Part shown: positions 1-9,736 of the stretch, piece by piece | Layout: each line of letters begins with the position of its first letter | Position numbering within the stretch: position 1 is the first letter of the stretch | Assembly (NCBI GenBank): GCA_963815785.1 | Contig: CAWFHZ010000007.1 | Span: 124,001 to 188,000, forward strand | Source of the DNA: DATFVA01 sp963815785 | Lineage (GTDB): Bacteria > Bacteroidota > Ignavibacteria > Ignavibacteriales > Ignavibacteriaceae | Length of the DNA: 64,000 nucleotides | Direction: 5' to 3' | Notes under the pieces: model-generated | The model's database searches: none | What the model was told of the DNA's origin: nothing | What the model saw: only the letters and a program-made list of their open reading frames with translations | Position numbers and translations under genes: made by a program

Positions 1-995
1 TTATAACTTCCCTTGCTGTCAACGGAACAAATATCTTCGCCGGGACTGATGGCAGCGGTGTCTTCCTTTCAACTAATAATGGTACAAGCTGGAGTGAAGT
101 CAACACAGGGTTAACTAATCTACATGTTTGGTCTTTGGCTTTTGAAGGTATTACTCTCTTTGCAGGAACTGTTGGTGGCGGAGTTTTTCGCTCAACCAAC
201 AATGGCGATAACTGGAGCGCTGTCAACACTGGCTTAACAAACCTTGATGTCTGGTCATTTAGCATTTCGCAGACAAATATCTTTGCCGGAACCAGCAGCA
301 GTGTCTTTCTTTCCACCAATAGCGGTGCTACCTGGATACCCAAAAACTCAGGTATGATAAACCCTCGTGTCTGGTCGCTTGCTATCTCAGGGGCGAACCT
401 TTTCGCAGGAACGGGACTAAATGGTGCTTATCTTTCAACCAATAATGGGGCGACCTGGGCACCTATCAATAATGGCTTAATTGATCCGGATGTTTATTCG
501 CTTATGGTATCAGGAGAAAATGTTTTTGCAGGAACCGGTAATGGTGTCTGTCTCTTAAATGATAATGACACAAGCTGGACATCGGTTAACGATGGTTTTG
601 GGAATTTTCAGGTTACTACTGCACTTGTAGTTTCAGGTACGACTTTATTTGCAGGAACTAATGACGGTGTGTGGCGAAGACCTTTATCCGAGATGATCAC
701 TTCGGTACAGAATCAAAACGGGGAATTGCCGAAGGGTTTTACACTTAATCAGAATTATCCCAATCCTTTTAATCCTTCAACAACTATAAAATATCAAATA
801 CCAAAAGAAGGATTGGTTCAATTAAGTGTTTATAATCTATTAGGCCAGAAGGTGGCAACATTAGTTAATGAAGAAAAACCTGCAGGAAGTTATGAGCTTC
901 AATTTAATGCAAACAATCTCGCCAGCGGAATATATTTATACAAACTTCAGGCTGGTTCTTTTACTGAAACTAAGAAAATGATTTTAATAAAGTAA
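1..995 (+). CDS. Secreted beta-propeller protein with T9SS C-terminal sorting domain (5' end outside window)
   Basis: The frame is open from base 3, so the start lies upstream of the window. Five complete repeats of about 41 residues and part of a sixth follow each other. Each carries a core like FAGT-x-GVFLSTNNGATW and ends near DVWSL, the pattern of BNR/Ycf48-like propeller blades. The last 85 or so residues are a T9SS type A sorting domain: NQNYPNPFNPSTTIKY, then VYNLLGQKV, then SGIYLYKL and a terminal KKMILIK. The protein is therefore expected to cross the outer membrane by the type IX system and be anchored or released at the surface. Its ligand is unknown, and no catalytic residues are evident. 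Confidence 0.85.
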   Translation, partial: ITSLAVNGTNIFAGTDGSGVFLSTNNGTSWSEVNTGLTNLHVWSLAFEGITLFAGTVGGGVFRSTNNGDNWSAVNTGLTNLDVWSFSISQTNIFAGTSSSVFLSTNSGATWIPKNSGMINPRVWSLAISGANLFAGTGLNGAYLSTNNGATWAPINNGLIDPDVYSLMVSGENVFAGTGNGVCLLNDNDTSWTSVNDGFGNFQVTTALVVSGTTLFAGTNDGVWRRPLSEMITSVQNQNGELPKGFTLNQNYPNPFNPSTTIKYQIPKEGLVQLSVYNLLGQKVATLVNEEKPAGSYELQFNANNLASGIYLYKLQAGSFTETKKMILIK

Positions 996-1084
996 AAAAT
1001 TGATAAAAATTTTTAAGGAACCCTCTGCTCTAAATGAAATTGAAGGACTACAGATCATCTAACAATTTTAAATAGGAAAAATAA

Positions 1085-3397
1085 ATGAAAACCAGATTTT
1101 ACCGAACCGGGAGACAATTGCTATTAATAGGACTAATCTTTTTTACAATATTTATTACCCTGTTTAATGGTTGTACAAAAAACAATCCGACTTCTCCCAA
1201 TGATCCAAACTTGCTGCAGGGAAACGAAGCTTTTCATGCTGCCTCTGTAGCATCATATCAATCAGTAGGTGCAGGAGTTTCATACGTCTTCAAATCATTA
1301 CAATTATGCAGTCCATCCGGCAGCCCTATACATAACAAAGCATTAATTAAAAATCTTATTCACGGCATTTATTCTCCGTTAGGTAAAAACACGAATGAAT
1401 TGACAGATTCTTTGGTGTACATACCATTTCTGAATCTCTATTTAAATTTAAGTTACGTTTCAAATATTATTAATGCCTCATTTTATTCAGATGCTTCCGG
1501 AACTCAATCAGCCGGATATGTTAAAATTACACTTCCCACTCACGTTACTGATCCAACAGATCCGACAAGCTATGCTTCTTACCCCGCAAACATAACAGTA
1601 GAAATAAATATAACCGCCGGAAATATACCATGCCAGGGAAATTTATTAATTGTATTTACAGGTAATTCAGGCGCCAATACAATGACCGGAACGAACACGT
1701 TAACAAGAGACGATGTTGTCTATACTCTGAATCTTGGCCTTGATGATAATTTAAATACCTCTGGCTCGATTACAATAAATGAAAAAGGAGCTACTGTTTC
1801 AGCCACTAGTGTTAACGGTTTTGTTTTAGATACGCTGAATTGCGATGTCAGCATAAGTCCTTACAACTGGACAGGAACAGGGAAAATTAATTTGTTAACC
1901 GGTTCACTTTATTTAAATGTAAATACAGGTTCAGGAATTTCTACTGCAGCGTCAGACAGTATTGGAAACCTGGATATTAATTATGGAGATGGAACTTCCG
2001 AAAAAATAACTAATGCATTATCAGGCGGTTTAACCGGGGGCGGAACACAAACGGGTGCTCCTAAAAATATTCTTGCAACAAGCGGGTCATCACAAACTGC
2101 TGTCTTGAATACTGCTTTTGCTTTACCATTAGTTGCAACAGTTACAGATAATGACGGCAATCCTGTTAGCGGAGTGGATGTTAATTTTACATCACCACAA
2201 AGCGGACAAAGTTGTACTTTTCCGAACGGAAGTTTTTACCTAACTGTAACCACAAACACTTTAGGACAGGCACAAGCATTTGTAACTGCAAATGATTCGA
2301 CAGGGAATTACAACGTTACAGCTTCTGTTGATGGAATTACATCTACTGTAGAATTTTCATTAACAAATACAAGCGCCAGTGCTTACAATGATCCAATATT
2401 ATCCGATGGTTCTCAGAGATTTATCTTAACCATAAACAATAATGGTCAATGCCTGGGTTATGATGAGCAAAACAATACATCTTCAATATATCATATACCA
2501 GCTTTCTGGTCTAGCCCAACTTCACAATCTCAGATTCTTAAGGCATTTGCCGGTGATACTGCTGAGCAAGTGAATAGTATGAACGATGCCGGACAGATTG
2601 TCGGGAATGGATGCTATCGCAACCAATATTATGAATATATACCTACAAATCCTCTATACTGGTCTAGTCCATCAGCTAGCCCACAAAAACTTGCTATACC
2701 TGAAAATAGCGTTTATACCGCTGTATTAAGTATAAATAATAGTGGACAAATTGTTGGTTATTCTTTTGATAACTTAAATCCTGTTGAGAGAACATATACC
2801 CCCCTCTATTGGCCAAGTCCAACAGATTCTCCTATGGTACTTCAAAGTCTTCCAGACTATAACGCAGGAGGCTATGCTACTATGATCTCTAACAATGGTT
2901 ATATCTTAGGAACTTTTGTGTCTATCAATAACTATGCTATTTCAGGAACTGTTCCGGGAGTTTGGGTTAGCCCAATAGCAGAACCAGTTGTTCCCAACGC
3001 TCTTCCCGGAGATAATCGTATATTTGTAACTTCAATAAACTCTACCGGCGTATTAGTGGGGGCTTCCACTAAAGATAATAACGATTTTAGTGCTGTTTCA
3101 TGGACAAGCGCTCAGGCACCGGCTCAAGCCTTACCCCAAATTAATGAGTCAAATGTAGATGTATTTGCTTTAAGCATAAATACAGATGGTGTTATAGCCG
3201 GTGGTACATATAATAAGAGTTTTATTTGGAAAGATGGGCAGGCTATGGAGATACCTTATAATGACGCTTATCTTGGTCATGCTATATTAATTACAGATAA
3301 GGGTTGGATATTAGGTGGCAGTGTGCCTGCCAATGATGGAGGTTACTTCAATAATAATTGGATGACTTATAATCAATATATTCTTATTCCTAAATAA
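1085..3397 (+). CDS. Large lipoprotein with Ig-like (Big_1) domain and HAF-type repeats
   Basis: The 770-residue product starts with a basic stretch, a hydrophobic segment and a lipobox ending in Cys30 (LFNGC), so it should be a lipoprotein. Residues about 330-428 look like a bacterial Ig-like/invasin domain (VTDNDGNPVSGVDVNF, then GQAQAFVTANDSTGNY). From about residue 448 to the end there are repeats of the form INNSGQIVGYS followed by WxSPT. These match the 'HAF' extracellular repeat family and probably fold as a propeller. No enzyme motif is seen. The gene stands alone and converges on gpmA. The stop codon is followed in the same frame by a relic of a T9SS tail (3404-3481). Confidence 0.8.
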   Translation: MKTRFYRTGRQLLLIGLIFFTIFITLFNGCTKNNPTSPNDPNLLQGNEAFHAASVASYQSVGAGVSYVFKSLQLCSPSGSPIHNKALIKNLIHGIYSPLGKNTNELTDSLVYIPFLNLYLNLSYVSNIINASFYSDASGTQSAGYVKITLPTHVTDPTDPTSYASYPANITVEINITAGNIPCQGNLLIVFTGNSGANTMTGTNTLTRDDVVYTLNLGLDDNLNTSGSITINEKGATVSATSVNGFVLDTLNCDVSISPYNWTGTGKINLLTGSLYLNVNTGSGISTAASDSIGNLDINYGDGTSEKITNALSGGLTGGGTQTGAPKNILATSGSSQTAVLNTAFALPLVATVTDNDGNPVSGVDVNFTSPQSGQSCTFPNGSFYLTVTTNTLGQAQAFVTANDSTGNYNVTASVDGITSTVEFSLTNTSASAYNDPILSDGSQRFILTINNNGQCLGYDEQNNTSSIYHIPAFWSSPTSQSQILKAFAGDTAEQVNSMNDAGQIVGNGCYRNQYYEYIPTNPLYWSSPSASPQKLAIPENSVYTAVLSINNSGQIVGYSFDNLNPVERTYTPLYWPSPTDSPMVLQSLPDYNAGGYATMISNNGYILGTFVSINNYAISGTVPGVWVSPIAEPVVPNALPGDNRIFVTSINSTGVLVGASTKDNNDFSAVSWTSAQAPAQALPQINESNVDVFALSINTDGVIAGGTYNKSFIWKDGQAMEIPYNDAYLGHAILITDKGWILGGSVPANDGGYFNNNWMTYNQYILIPK

Positions 3398-3403
3398 CAG
3401 TAT

Positions 3404-3481
3404 GTTCAACCCGGGATTTGTATTTCTATAATACAAATTGGAAGTTTTGGTGATACAAAGAAGTTAATTCTGATTAAATAA
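3404..3481 (+). pseudogene. Relic of a T9SS sorting-domain 3' end
   Basis: Reading 3404-3481 in the same frame as the preceding gene, just past its stop, gives a tail ending IGSFGDTKKLILIK followed by TAA. This closely matches the last residues of real T9SS sorting domains in this window (for example AGSFTETKKMILIK at 995). The upstream part (GICISIIQ) looks like a one-base-shuffled version of SGIYFYKLQ. There is no start codon or domain body, so it is a non-functional fragment, probably left by loss or replacement of a T9SS gene end. Confidence 0.55.
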
Positions 3482-3537
3482 ATGTATAAACTGTTTAATC
3501 TGTCTGAGCCGGACAAGTAAGTAAAAAGGTAATAAGC

Positions 3538-3577
3538 AAAAAAAATCCGGTATAATTTCATTATTAATAAATACCGG
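3538..3577 (-). terminator. Rho-independent terminator of gpmA
   Basis: Inverted arms CCGGTAT (3547-3553) and ATACCGG (3571-3577) are followed, on the minus strand, by a run of T (the A-run at 3538-3545). It lies about 40 bp past the gpmA stop. Confidence 0.65.
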
Positions 3578-3618
3578 CTCAAACTTAAATCTTATTATAA
3601 TTCCATTTTATATTTTAC

Positions 3619-4365
3619 TTACTTCGCTTTTCCCTGGTTTGCTACAGCTTTTGCCTTCTTCTCTATCTCTTCCTGGTTTCCGAGATAATAATGTTTAATC
3701 GGTTTTAAGTTTTCATCAAGTTCATAAACTAAAGGCACACCCGTGGGAATGTTCAATCCAACAATTTCTTCATCCGGAATGTCATCCAGATATTTTACAA
3801 GCGCTCTCAGACTATTTCCGTGAGCAGCAATTATAATTTTCTTTCCGGATTTTATTGTTGGTGCAATTGTTTCTTTCCAGTAGGGGAGAAATCGTTCAAC
3901 AGTATCTTTTAAACATTCGGTAAGAGGTAATTCATTTTCTGTTAAATTTTTATAACGAAGATCTTTTCCCGGAAATCGCTCATCATTTTTTTCAAGTGCC
4001 GGCGGCTGGATATCATAACTTCTTCTCCAAATGTGTACCTGTTCGTCTCCGAATTTCTTAGCTGTTTCGGCTTTGTTTAATCCCTGCAATGCACCATAAT
4101 GTCTTTCGTTTAATCTCCATGATCTTTCAACAGGGATCCACATCAGATCCAGTTTATCCAATGTTATCCACAAAGTTCTGATTGCTCTCTTCAGCACAGA
4201 AGTATAAGCCATATCAAACATAAATCCTTCTGCTTTTAAAAGTTCTCCGGCTTTATTTGCTTCAATAATTCCCTGCTCTGAAAGATCCACATCTGTCCAC
4301 CCTGTAAACCGGTTTTCTTTATTCCATAAACTTTCACCATGCCGCAGCAAAACTAATTTGATCAT
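3619..4365 (-). CDS. gpmA: 2,3-bisphosphoglycerate-dependent phosphoglycerate mutase
   Basis: This cytosolic glycolytic enzyme interconverts 3- and 2-phosphoglycerate through a phosphohistidine. The 248-residue length is normal for the family. The signature LLRHGESLWN with the catalytic RHG is at residues 9-11, followed by FTGWTDVDLS. The acid/base glutamate segment ERHYGALQGLNK and the second histidine motif AAHGNSLRAL are all present. The gene is monocistronic in appearance, with a hairpin terminator about 40 bp downstream. No anomaly is seen. Confidence 0.96.
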   Translation of the reverse strand: MIKLVLLRHGESLWNKENRFTGWTDVDLSEQGIIEANKAGELLKAEGFMFDMAYTSVLKRAIRTLWITLDKLDLMWIPVERSWRLNERHYGALQGLNKAETAKKFGDEQVHIWRRSYDIQPPALEKNDERFPGKDLRYKNLTENELPLTECLKDTVERFLPYWKETIAPTIKSGKKIIIAAHGNSLRALVKYLDDIPDEEIVGLNIPTGVPLVYELDENLKPIKHYYLGNQEEIEKKAKAVANQGKAK

Positions 4366-4444
4366 TACTACTCCGATTTTTTCAATATATATTAATAGCT
4401 ATTCCTAAAATAATAAATGGTTACCAGTTAATTTATAATTATAA

Positions 4445-5791
4445 TCATACATAACTCTTTTCTGAAATTTCTTTTCTTCCTGAATTTCTTAGAATTAAAT
4501 ATCCAGTAATTCCTGATATGAGTGAAGCAGCAAGAATTCCAACTTTTGCAATATTGGAAATTTCTTCTGAAGTAAAAGCAAGATTTGTTATAAACAAAGA
4601 CATAGTAAATCCGATTCCGGCCAGAATACCAGCTCCATATATTTGTTTCCAGGTAACTTTAGAAGGCAGTTCTGCAAAGTTTAACTTCACTGCAATCCAG
4701 GAGAAAATAAATATTCCAATTTGTTTTCCGAAAAATAATCCCATAATAATTCCAATACTTATTTCACTAAATAGAGCCGTGAAGAAATCTTCCTGTAAAG
4801 GAACTCCTGCGTTTGCCAGTGCAAATACCGGCATTATAAAAAATGATACCCACGGATTAAGGCTATGTTCATATCTCTGAAGAGGTGTGAGAATTTTTTT
4901 GCACGTGGTTTCCATTGTTTGAACTATATTTTGTCTTTCCTCATTTGCAAGAACATTCGGACCTTCGATACCTTTATTATCGAATTCTTCCAGTAAGTCT
5001 TTGCCGTTAAGCAGGAAATCTTTTGTATTATAACGTGATGTAGCAGGAATAATGAATGCAAGAATTACACCTGCAACCGTTGCGTGTATTCCTGATTTCA
5101 GAAATGCTATCCATAAAAGTATACCAAGTAAACTGTAAACAAGCAGGTTTCTTACTCCCAGGCGGTTTAATATTAATAGTATAATTACTATGCTTCCGGC
5201 AATTATTAAAGCGGTTAGAGATAAATTAGATGTATAAAAAAAAGCAATAACAAGTACAGCACCAATATCATCAGCTATAGCAAGTGCAGTTACAAAAATT
5301 TTGAGATTAGTGGGTACGTGTGATCCAAGCAGTGCCATAAGTCCGATGACAAAAGCAATATCTGTTGCCATAGGAATTCCCCAGCCGGCTTCGCCTTTTC
5401 CACCCAGATTAAATAAAGTATAAATTAAAGCCGGCAAAATCATTCCGCCCAAAGCTGCAGCAACCGGAAGAGATGCCTGTTTAGGTGATGACAGTTCACC
5501 AACGAGGAACTCTCTTTTTATTTCTAGTCCTACAACAAAAAAGAAGATTGCCATCAGCCCATCATTAATCCAGTGATGAAGACTATAACTTAATTTGAAT
5601 TCCTCGAACCCTATTGAAATATTTGCATGCCATAAATGAAAATAGGATTCTGAAAAACCAGTATTTGCCCAGATAAGTGCGACAACTGTACAGAGAATTA
5701 AAATTATTCCGCTTGAAGCCTCAGCTTTTGTAAATTCTTTAAACGGTCTGATAATTTTTTCTATTGGTGGTGCAGGACTTGTAATTTTCAT
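4445..5791 (-). CDS. nhaA: Na+/H+ antiporter NhaA
   Basis: A 448-residue polytopic inner-membrane protein that exchanges internal Na+ for external protons in pH and salt homeostasis. Family hallmarks are visible: the ATDIAF segment with the first conserved aspartate, and ALAIADDIGAVLVIAFFY containing the paired aspartates used for ion binding in E. coli NhaA. KREFLVGELSSPKQA and FALANAGVPL are also typical. About a dozen hydrophobic segments can be counted. It is somewhat longer than E. coli NhaA because of a central loop (residues about 260-300). It is transcribed towards gpmA with a gap of about 80 bp. Confidence 0.95.
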   Translation of the reverse strand: MKITSPAPPIEKIIRPFKEFTKAEASSGIILILCTVVALIWANTGFSESYFHLWHANISIGFEEFKLSYSLHHWINDGLMAIFFFVVGLEIKREFLVGELSSPKQASLPVAAALGGMILPALIYTLFNLGGKGEAGWGIPMATDIAFVIGLMALLGSHVPTNLKIFVTALAIADDIGAVLVIAFFYTSNLSLTALIIAGSIVIILLILNRLGVRNLLVYSLLGILLWIAFLKSGIHATVAGVILAFIIPATSRYNTKDFLLNGKDLLEEFDNKGIEGPNVLANEERQNIVQTMETTCKKILTPLQRYEHSLNPWVSFFIMPVFALANAGVPLQEDFFTALFSEISIGIIMGLFFGKQIGIFIFSWIAVKLNFAELPSKVTWKQIYGAGILAGIGFTMSLFITNLAFTSEEISNIAKVGILAASLISGITGYLILRNSGRKEISEKSYV

Positions 5792-5903
5792 CCAGCTTTC
5801 CTTACAAAATGAATAATAGTATAAACAAAAACATAAACGAATTCAAAGGAGTTCAATTATGTAAAATTATATTTGCGTTTTTGAAATGGAAATTAGTAAT
5901 TAT

Positions 5904-6341
5904 TCAGCAGGATTTCAGTTTTTCAACTTTTTCATTAAAAATATTCGAAACCTGTGCAATTTTTTTACTGGTATAATCGAAAAAAACTATTCCTGTTTTA
6001 GCCATTGCGGCTTCTTTAGAACTATCCTTACTTGTTACCCGGTAATAAAAATCGCAGCCTGTACTTGTAAATCCATCAACAGAAATATTAAAAATTAAGT
6101 TATCTCCATAAAAAATCTCTGATTTATAAATTATTGCAGAATCTACCATAATTATTCCGCATCCACCTACATCCATTTCGGTTAAATTAATATTATTTAA
6201 ATATTGAACTCTCGCCTCATGTATCAAAGAGAGGAGCGAGTCATTCCCCAGATGATTCCCATAATTGATATCTGTAATTCTAACAGGAATTATCGTTGAA
6301 AACTCGAATTTATCAGGCATTTCAATTTTTATTCTGCTCAA
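5904..6341 (-). CDS. Acyl-CoA thioesterase, hotdog fold (4HBT/YbgC-like)
   Basis: The 145-residue product has the layout of a single-domain hotdog thioesterase. VRITDINYGNHLGNDSLLSLIHEAR matches the substrate-binding 'D-x-N-x-H-x-x-N' start of the YbgC/4HBT group. It is followed by the long central helix and strands that include YRVTSKDSSKEAAMAKTGIVFFD. It should hydrolyse acyl-CoA thioesters in the cytosol, but the acyl chain cannot be told from sequence. It stands alone between nhaA and a divergent lipoprotein gene. Confidence 0.8.
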   Translation of the reverse strand: MSRIKIEMPDKFEFSTIIPVRITDINYGNHLGNDSLLSLIHEARVQYLNNINLTEMDVGGCGIIMVDSAIIYKSEIFYGDNLIFNISVDGFTSTGCDFYYRVTSKDSSKEAAMAKTGIVFFDYTSKKIAQVSNIFNEKVEKLKSC

Positions 6342-6484
6342 TTTAAACCTTTATTCCTTTTTTGAACTCAAATATAAAAAATCAGAAAACCTGTTAAAAC
6401 AGTATTCTGAAAGTACGTAAATGAAGAAATTTTATTCAGGAAATTAAATGATTAACTTATCCCACAAATATTAGGAGAATAACG

Positions 6485-7414
6485 ATGCGGACTTTTAAAA
6501 AGCTATTAATTATGGCAGGTATTTTCATTCCGTTTTTATTTACAGGGTGTTCCAATTCAACTGAGCCCATAAATACAACTCCCACATCAAATCAACTGGA
6601 TAAATCTACGGTTGTAGAAGATGATATGGGTGTGCTTGATAATGAAGGAATTCCGATGCGGAATTGTAACGGAGTTTTTTCTATCGGCTGGAATGAATTA
6701 TTCGGACCAATAAGGTGGAATGATGAAGTAAACGGACACGCAATGGCAATTGTCTTTGGCGATAGCCTTCATCCGCGCCCATTTATAAGAAGTGGAATTG
6801 ATGTGGGTACAATATATATAAATTATGATGGTAACCAGCTGCAGCTTGAGAAGAGAACCGGACCCGATGGTGGAGTATTTTATTCACTTTATCCCCGCTT
6901 TTTTGATGACGGACATCTTGATTTTGTACCCGGCGCAGATTATGAGTTTGAAATTACCGGCTCACCGGAATTTCCTCCACTAAACTATACAATGACTGCC
7001 CCGTCTGCTCTGATTCATGTAAATTCACCTGTTGAGGACACAACAATAAATCCGGCTAATGATTTAAATTTAGAATGGTCAGGTGGTACAGCTGAAGACC
7101 CCATCGCAATCAGATTAATCCCGATTCGTCCTCCGGTTCCTCCACAGCATGGTCCCCGTAATGGAGGCAACGGTATTCATCCTCCAATGCAGCTTCCCCC
7201 GATGGGAGATCCTGTTTTTATTCTTCTTGATTCCAATCCAGGTGAGTATACAATCGCAGCTTCAACTATTCAAAATTTAATAAATCAGACAGGCGCTGCA
7301 AAACTCGTTTGCGTTGTTTCGCAAATTGATAAAAATGATGTTCAGCATAATAATAAAGATTTGAAATTTGTAATGCATAATGGTGACAGTGTGCTTTTAA
7401 ATGTTCAGCAATAA
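6485..7414 (+). CDS. Putative lipoprotein of unknown function
   Basis: The product has 309 residues with a hydrophobic leader and a lipobox ending at Cys22 (LFTGC), followed by a Ser/Thr-rich linker. The mature part contains an Ig-like-looking stretch near residues 175-200 (SPVEDTTINPANDLNLEWSGG), of the kind that precedes 'values in a frame' domains. After it comes a Pro/Gly-rich loop at about 215-240 (RPPVPPQHGPRNGG). I do not recognise a family. A good SD (AGGAG, 6472-6476) precedes the ATG, and a terminator follows at 7434. Confidence 0.7.
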   Translation: MRTFKKLLIMAGIFIPFLFTGCSNSTEPINTTPTSNQLDKSTVVEDDMGVLDNEGIPMRNCNGVFSIGWNELFGPIRWNDEVNGHAMAIVFGDSLHPRPFIRSGIDVGTIYINYDGNQLQLEKRTGPDGGVFYSLYPRFFDDGHLDFVPGADYEFEITGSPEFPPLNYTMTAPSALIHVNSPVEDTTINPANDLNLEWSGGTAEDPIAIRLIPIRPPVPPQHGPRNGGNGIHPPMQLPPMGDPVFILLDSNPGEYTIAASTIQNLINQTGAAKLVCVVSQIDKNDVQHNNKDLKFVMHNGDSVLLNVQQ

Positions 7415-7433
7415 TCGATAACATCCTCACACT

Positions 7434-7470
7434 TAATCCGGAATCCAAATTATGGGTTCCGGATTTTTTT
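7434..7470 (+). terminator. Rho-independent terminator
   Basis: The near-perfect hairpin AATCCGGAATCC / GGGTTCCGGATT is followed by eight T on the plus strand. It ends the lipoprotein transcript and sits between two convergent genes. Confidence 0.8.
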
Positions 7471-7474
7471 TACT

Positions 7475-8599
7475 CTAATCTCTTTTAAACCGCAGCGAAC
7501 TGGCAGTTAAAATAAATATTCCGATTCCCAACAGAGCTAAAGTTTCAGGAATCAATTGGAATAATCCATCACCTTTTAAAATTACACCTCTTAAAATGGT
7601 AATATAATATCTTAAAGGGATGAGGTAAGTTATCGGTTGTATCCAGGCAGGCATATTCTCAATAGGGAAAGCAAATCCGGAAAGGAAATTCATCGGTAAA
7701 AGAATACCGAACATTGCAACCATCATTGCCTGTTGCTGAGTTTTTGAAACAGTTGAAATGAATAATCCTAATCCGAGCGAAGAAAGAACATAAATAAATG
7801 AAGCGAGCATAAGGAAAAAGAAATCTCCTCTTATCGGAATACCAAACCAGAAAACAATAACAGCTAATACGACAAGAACATCAACAAATCCCAAAATTAT
7901 AAACGGAATGGTTTTACCGATGATAAGCTGAGCAGGTTTTATTGGAGTAACAATTATTTGTTCGAGTGTTCCGATCTCCCGTTCTTTAACAATTCCCATT
8001 GCCATCAGAGTAGTTGTTATAATTGTTAGAAGAAGTCCCATAATTCCGGGAAGCATAAACACTCTTGTTTTAAGCTCAGGGTTATACCAGACTCTGATTT
8101 CAGGATTCAAATTAACGCCTGCAAATCTTTGCATTCCGGATTTATTCCTGGCTTTTATTAAAATGTTTTGGGAATAACTGGAAACAACCCCGTTCACATA
8201 TCCAAATGCAATAGAAGCTTTGTTCCCGTCAGATCCGTCAAACAATGGTTGAACTTCTACCTGTTCACCTCTTTGTAATTTTTTCTCAAAATCATTTGGA
8301 ATCACAAGTGCCCAGAGATCTTCTCCTTTGTTAATGTGTTCCATAACCTGCGCATAATTATCTGCATAATCAGTTATAGAGAAATATCCTGAGCGCTCAA
8401 ATTTTTCTATAAAGTCACGGCTTGTTGTTGTTTTGTCCTGATCAAAGACAACAGTATTAATATTATTAATATCCAAATTAGCTGCATAGCCAAGCAGTAT
8501 TAGCTGAATAACAGGAGCAATAAAAATAATTCCAAATAACCTCGGATCCCGTTTCAACTGGAGAAATTCTTTTATTACAATGGTTAAAATAATTTTCAT
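7475..8599 (-). CDS. ABC-2 type transporter permease (YbhR-like)
   Basis: The 374-residue product has an N-terminal membrane segment (RDPRLFGIIFIAPVIQLILLGYA), a periplasmic domain of about 130 residues and five C-terminal membrane segments. The conserved KEREIGTLEQIIVTPIKP segment matches YbhR/YhhJ-type ABC-2 permeases. It is last in the efflux operon, 6 bp after the paralogous permease. With that permease it should form the heterodimeric membrane channel of a drug or lipophilic-compound exporter powered by the two ATPases upstream. Confidence 0.88.
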   Translation of the reverse strand: MKIILTIVIKEFLQLKRDPRLFGIIFIAPVIQLILLGYAANLDINNINTVVFDQDKTTTSRDFIEKFERSGYFSITDYADNYAQVMEHINKGEDLWALVIPNDFEKKLQRGEQVEVQPLFDGSDGNKASIAFGYVNGVVSSYSQNILIKARNKSGMQRFAGVNLNPEIRVWYNPELKTRVFMLPGIMGLLLTIITTTLMAMGIVKEREIGTLEQIIVTPIKPAQLIIGKTIPFIILGFVDVLVVLAVIVFWFGIPIRGDFFFLMLASFIYVLSSLGLGLFISTVSKTQQQAMMVAMFGILLPMNFLSGFAFPIENMPAWIQPITYLIPLRYYITILRGVILKGDGLFQLIPETLALLGIGIFILTASSLRFKRD

Positions 8600-8605
8600 A
8601 ATTAA

Positions 8606-9736
8606 TTAAGCAGTTTTATTTTTTCGATCAATTATAGCTGCAAGCCCGAGGAAAATTAACGAGAATAACAGTAGATAAATTAACTGTTGCCAGAATGCTT
8701 CAAGTCCTACACCTTTCAGTAGAATATCTCTCAAAACAATTATAAAGAATTTTACCGGGGTAATATTTGTAAAGATCTGAATTACAGGAGGCATACTTTC
8801 AATTGGAAAAACAAATCCGGAAAGTAGAAATGATGGAAGTAACGAGATTAATGATGCCAATTGGAATGCAACCTGCTGGGAATCTGAAACTGTTGAAATT
8901 AAAATTCCGAGATTTAATGACGCAAAAAGAAAGATGGAAGTTGAAATAAATAACAAGAGCACACTTCCTTTTATTGTTACATCGAATAATAAATAGCCTG
9001 CGAATAAAATCAGTGACGCAATTACTAAAGCAATAATAGTATATGGAATGGTTTTACCAACCAATAACTCAATTGAGGAAAGAGGTGATACATTTATCTG
9101 TTCCATTGTTCCTCTTTCTTTTTCTCTTACAATTGACATTGCAATTGATATTACAGCGGTCATTATCAAGATCATAGAAATTAAACCGGGTATCAGATAG
9201 CGGGTTGAGTTAAGATCGGGATTAAATAAAAATCTTGGTTCCAGATTTATGGGGACGACTGCTTGTCTGCCGGTTATTTTTAAAGCTTCATTTGTAAGTT
9301 TCTGGGAAAAAGTTGAGGTGGCAACACGAAGATAATTTGAAATAACCGAAGCTGTATTTGCATCAACTCCCTCAACAAGGATTTGAATATTTGTTTGCTT
9401 CCCTGAGTAGATTGTTCGGGAGAAGTCATTCGGAAAAACAATAACAACTTGTGCAATTCCTTTGTCAAGTACATTTCTTATTTGGTCTTCCGAATTTAAA
9501 TGTTCTATAAGATCAAAATAGCTGGAACTGGTCAGGCGATTAATGAAATCTCTGCTATTTACGGAATTATCCTGGTCATATACTACTAGTTTAATATGAT
9601 GGACATCGAAATTGATTGCATACCCAAAAATTATGAGAAGTAAAAACGGAAAAACAAAAAGAACATAAAGCATTCTCGTATCTCTCTTTAACTGTCTCAC
9701 CTCTTTTTTTGCAATAGCTAATATTCTTGTCAGCAT
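8606..9736 (-). CDS. ABC-2 type transporter permease (YbhS-like)
   Basis: A 376-residue paralogue of the downstream permease with the same plan: KEVRQLKRDTRMLYVLFVFP at the N-terminus, a large external domain, then REKERGTMEQINVSPLSS and five C-terminal membrane helices. Its start overlaps the stop of the upstream ATPase by one base, so the pair is probably translationally coupled. It most likely pairs with the product at 7475-8599. Confidence 0.88.
   Translation of the reverse strand: MLTRILAIAKKEVRQLKRDTRMLYVLFVFPFLLLIIFGYAINFDVHHIKLVVYDQDNSVNSRDFINRLTSSSYFDLIEHLNSEDQIRNVLDKGIAQVVIVFPNDFSRTIYSGKQTNIQILVEGVDANTASVISNYLRVATSTFSQKLTNEALKITGRQAVVPINLEPRFLFNPDLNSTRYLIPGLISMILIMTAVISIAMSIVREKERGTMEQINVSPLSSIELLVGKTIPYTIIALVIASLILFAGYLLFDVTIKGSVLLLFISTSIFLFASLNLGILISTVSDSQQVAFQLASLISLLPSFLLSGFVFPIESMPPVIQIFTNITPVKFFIIVLRDILLKGVGLEAFWQQLIYLLLFSLIFLGLAAIIDRKNKTA

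Noticed and set aside
3..680. CRISPR-like or satellite repeat
   Set aside because: The 123-bp periodicity is in frame and encodes propeller blades; there are no invariant direct repeats or spacers.
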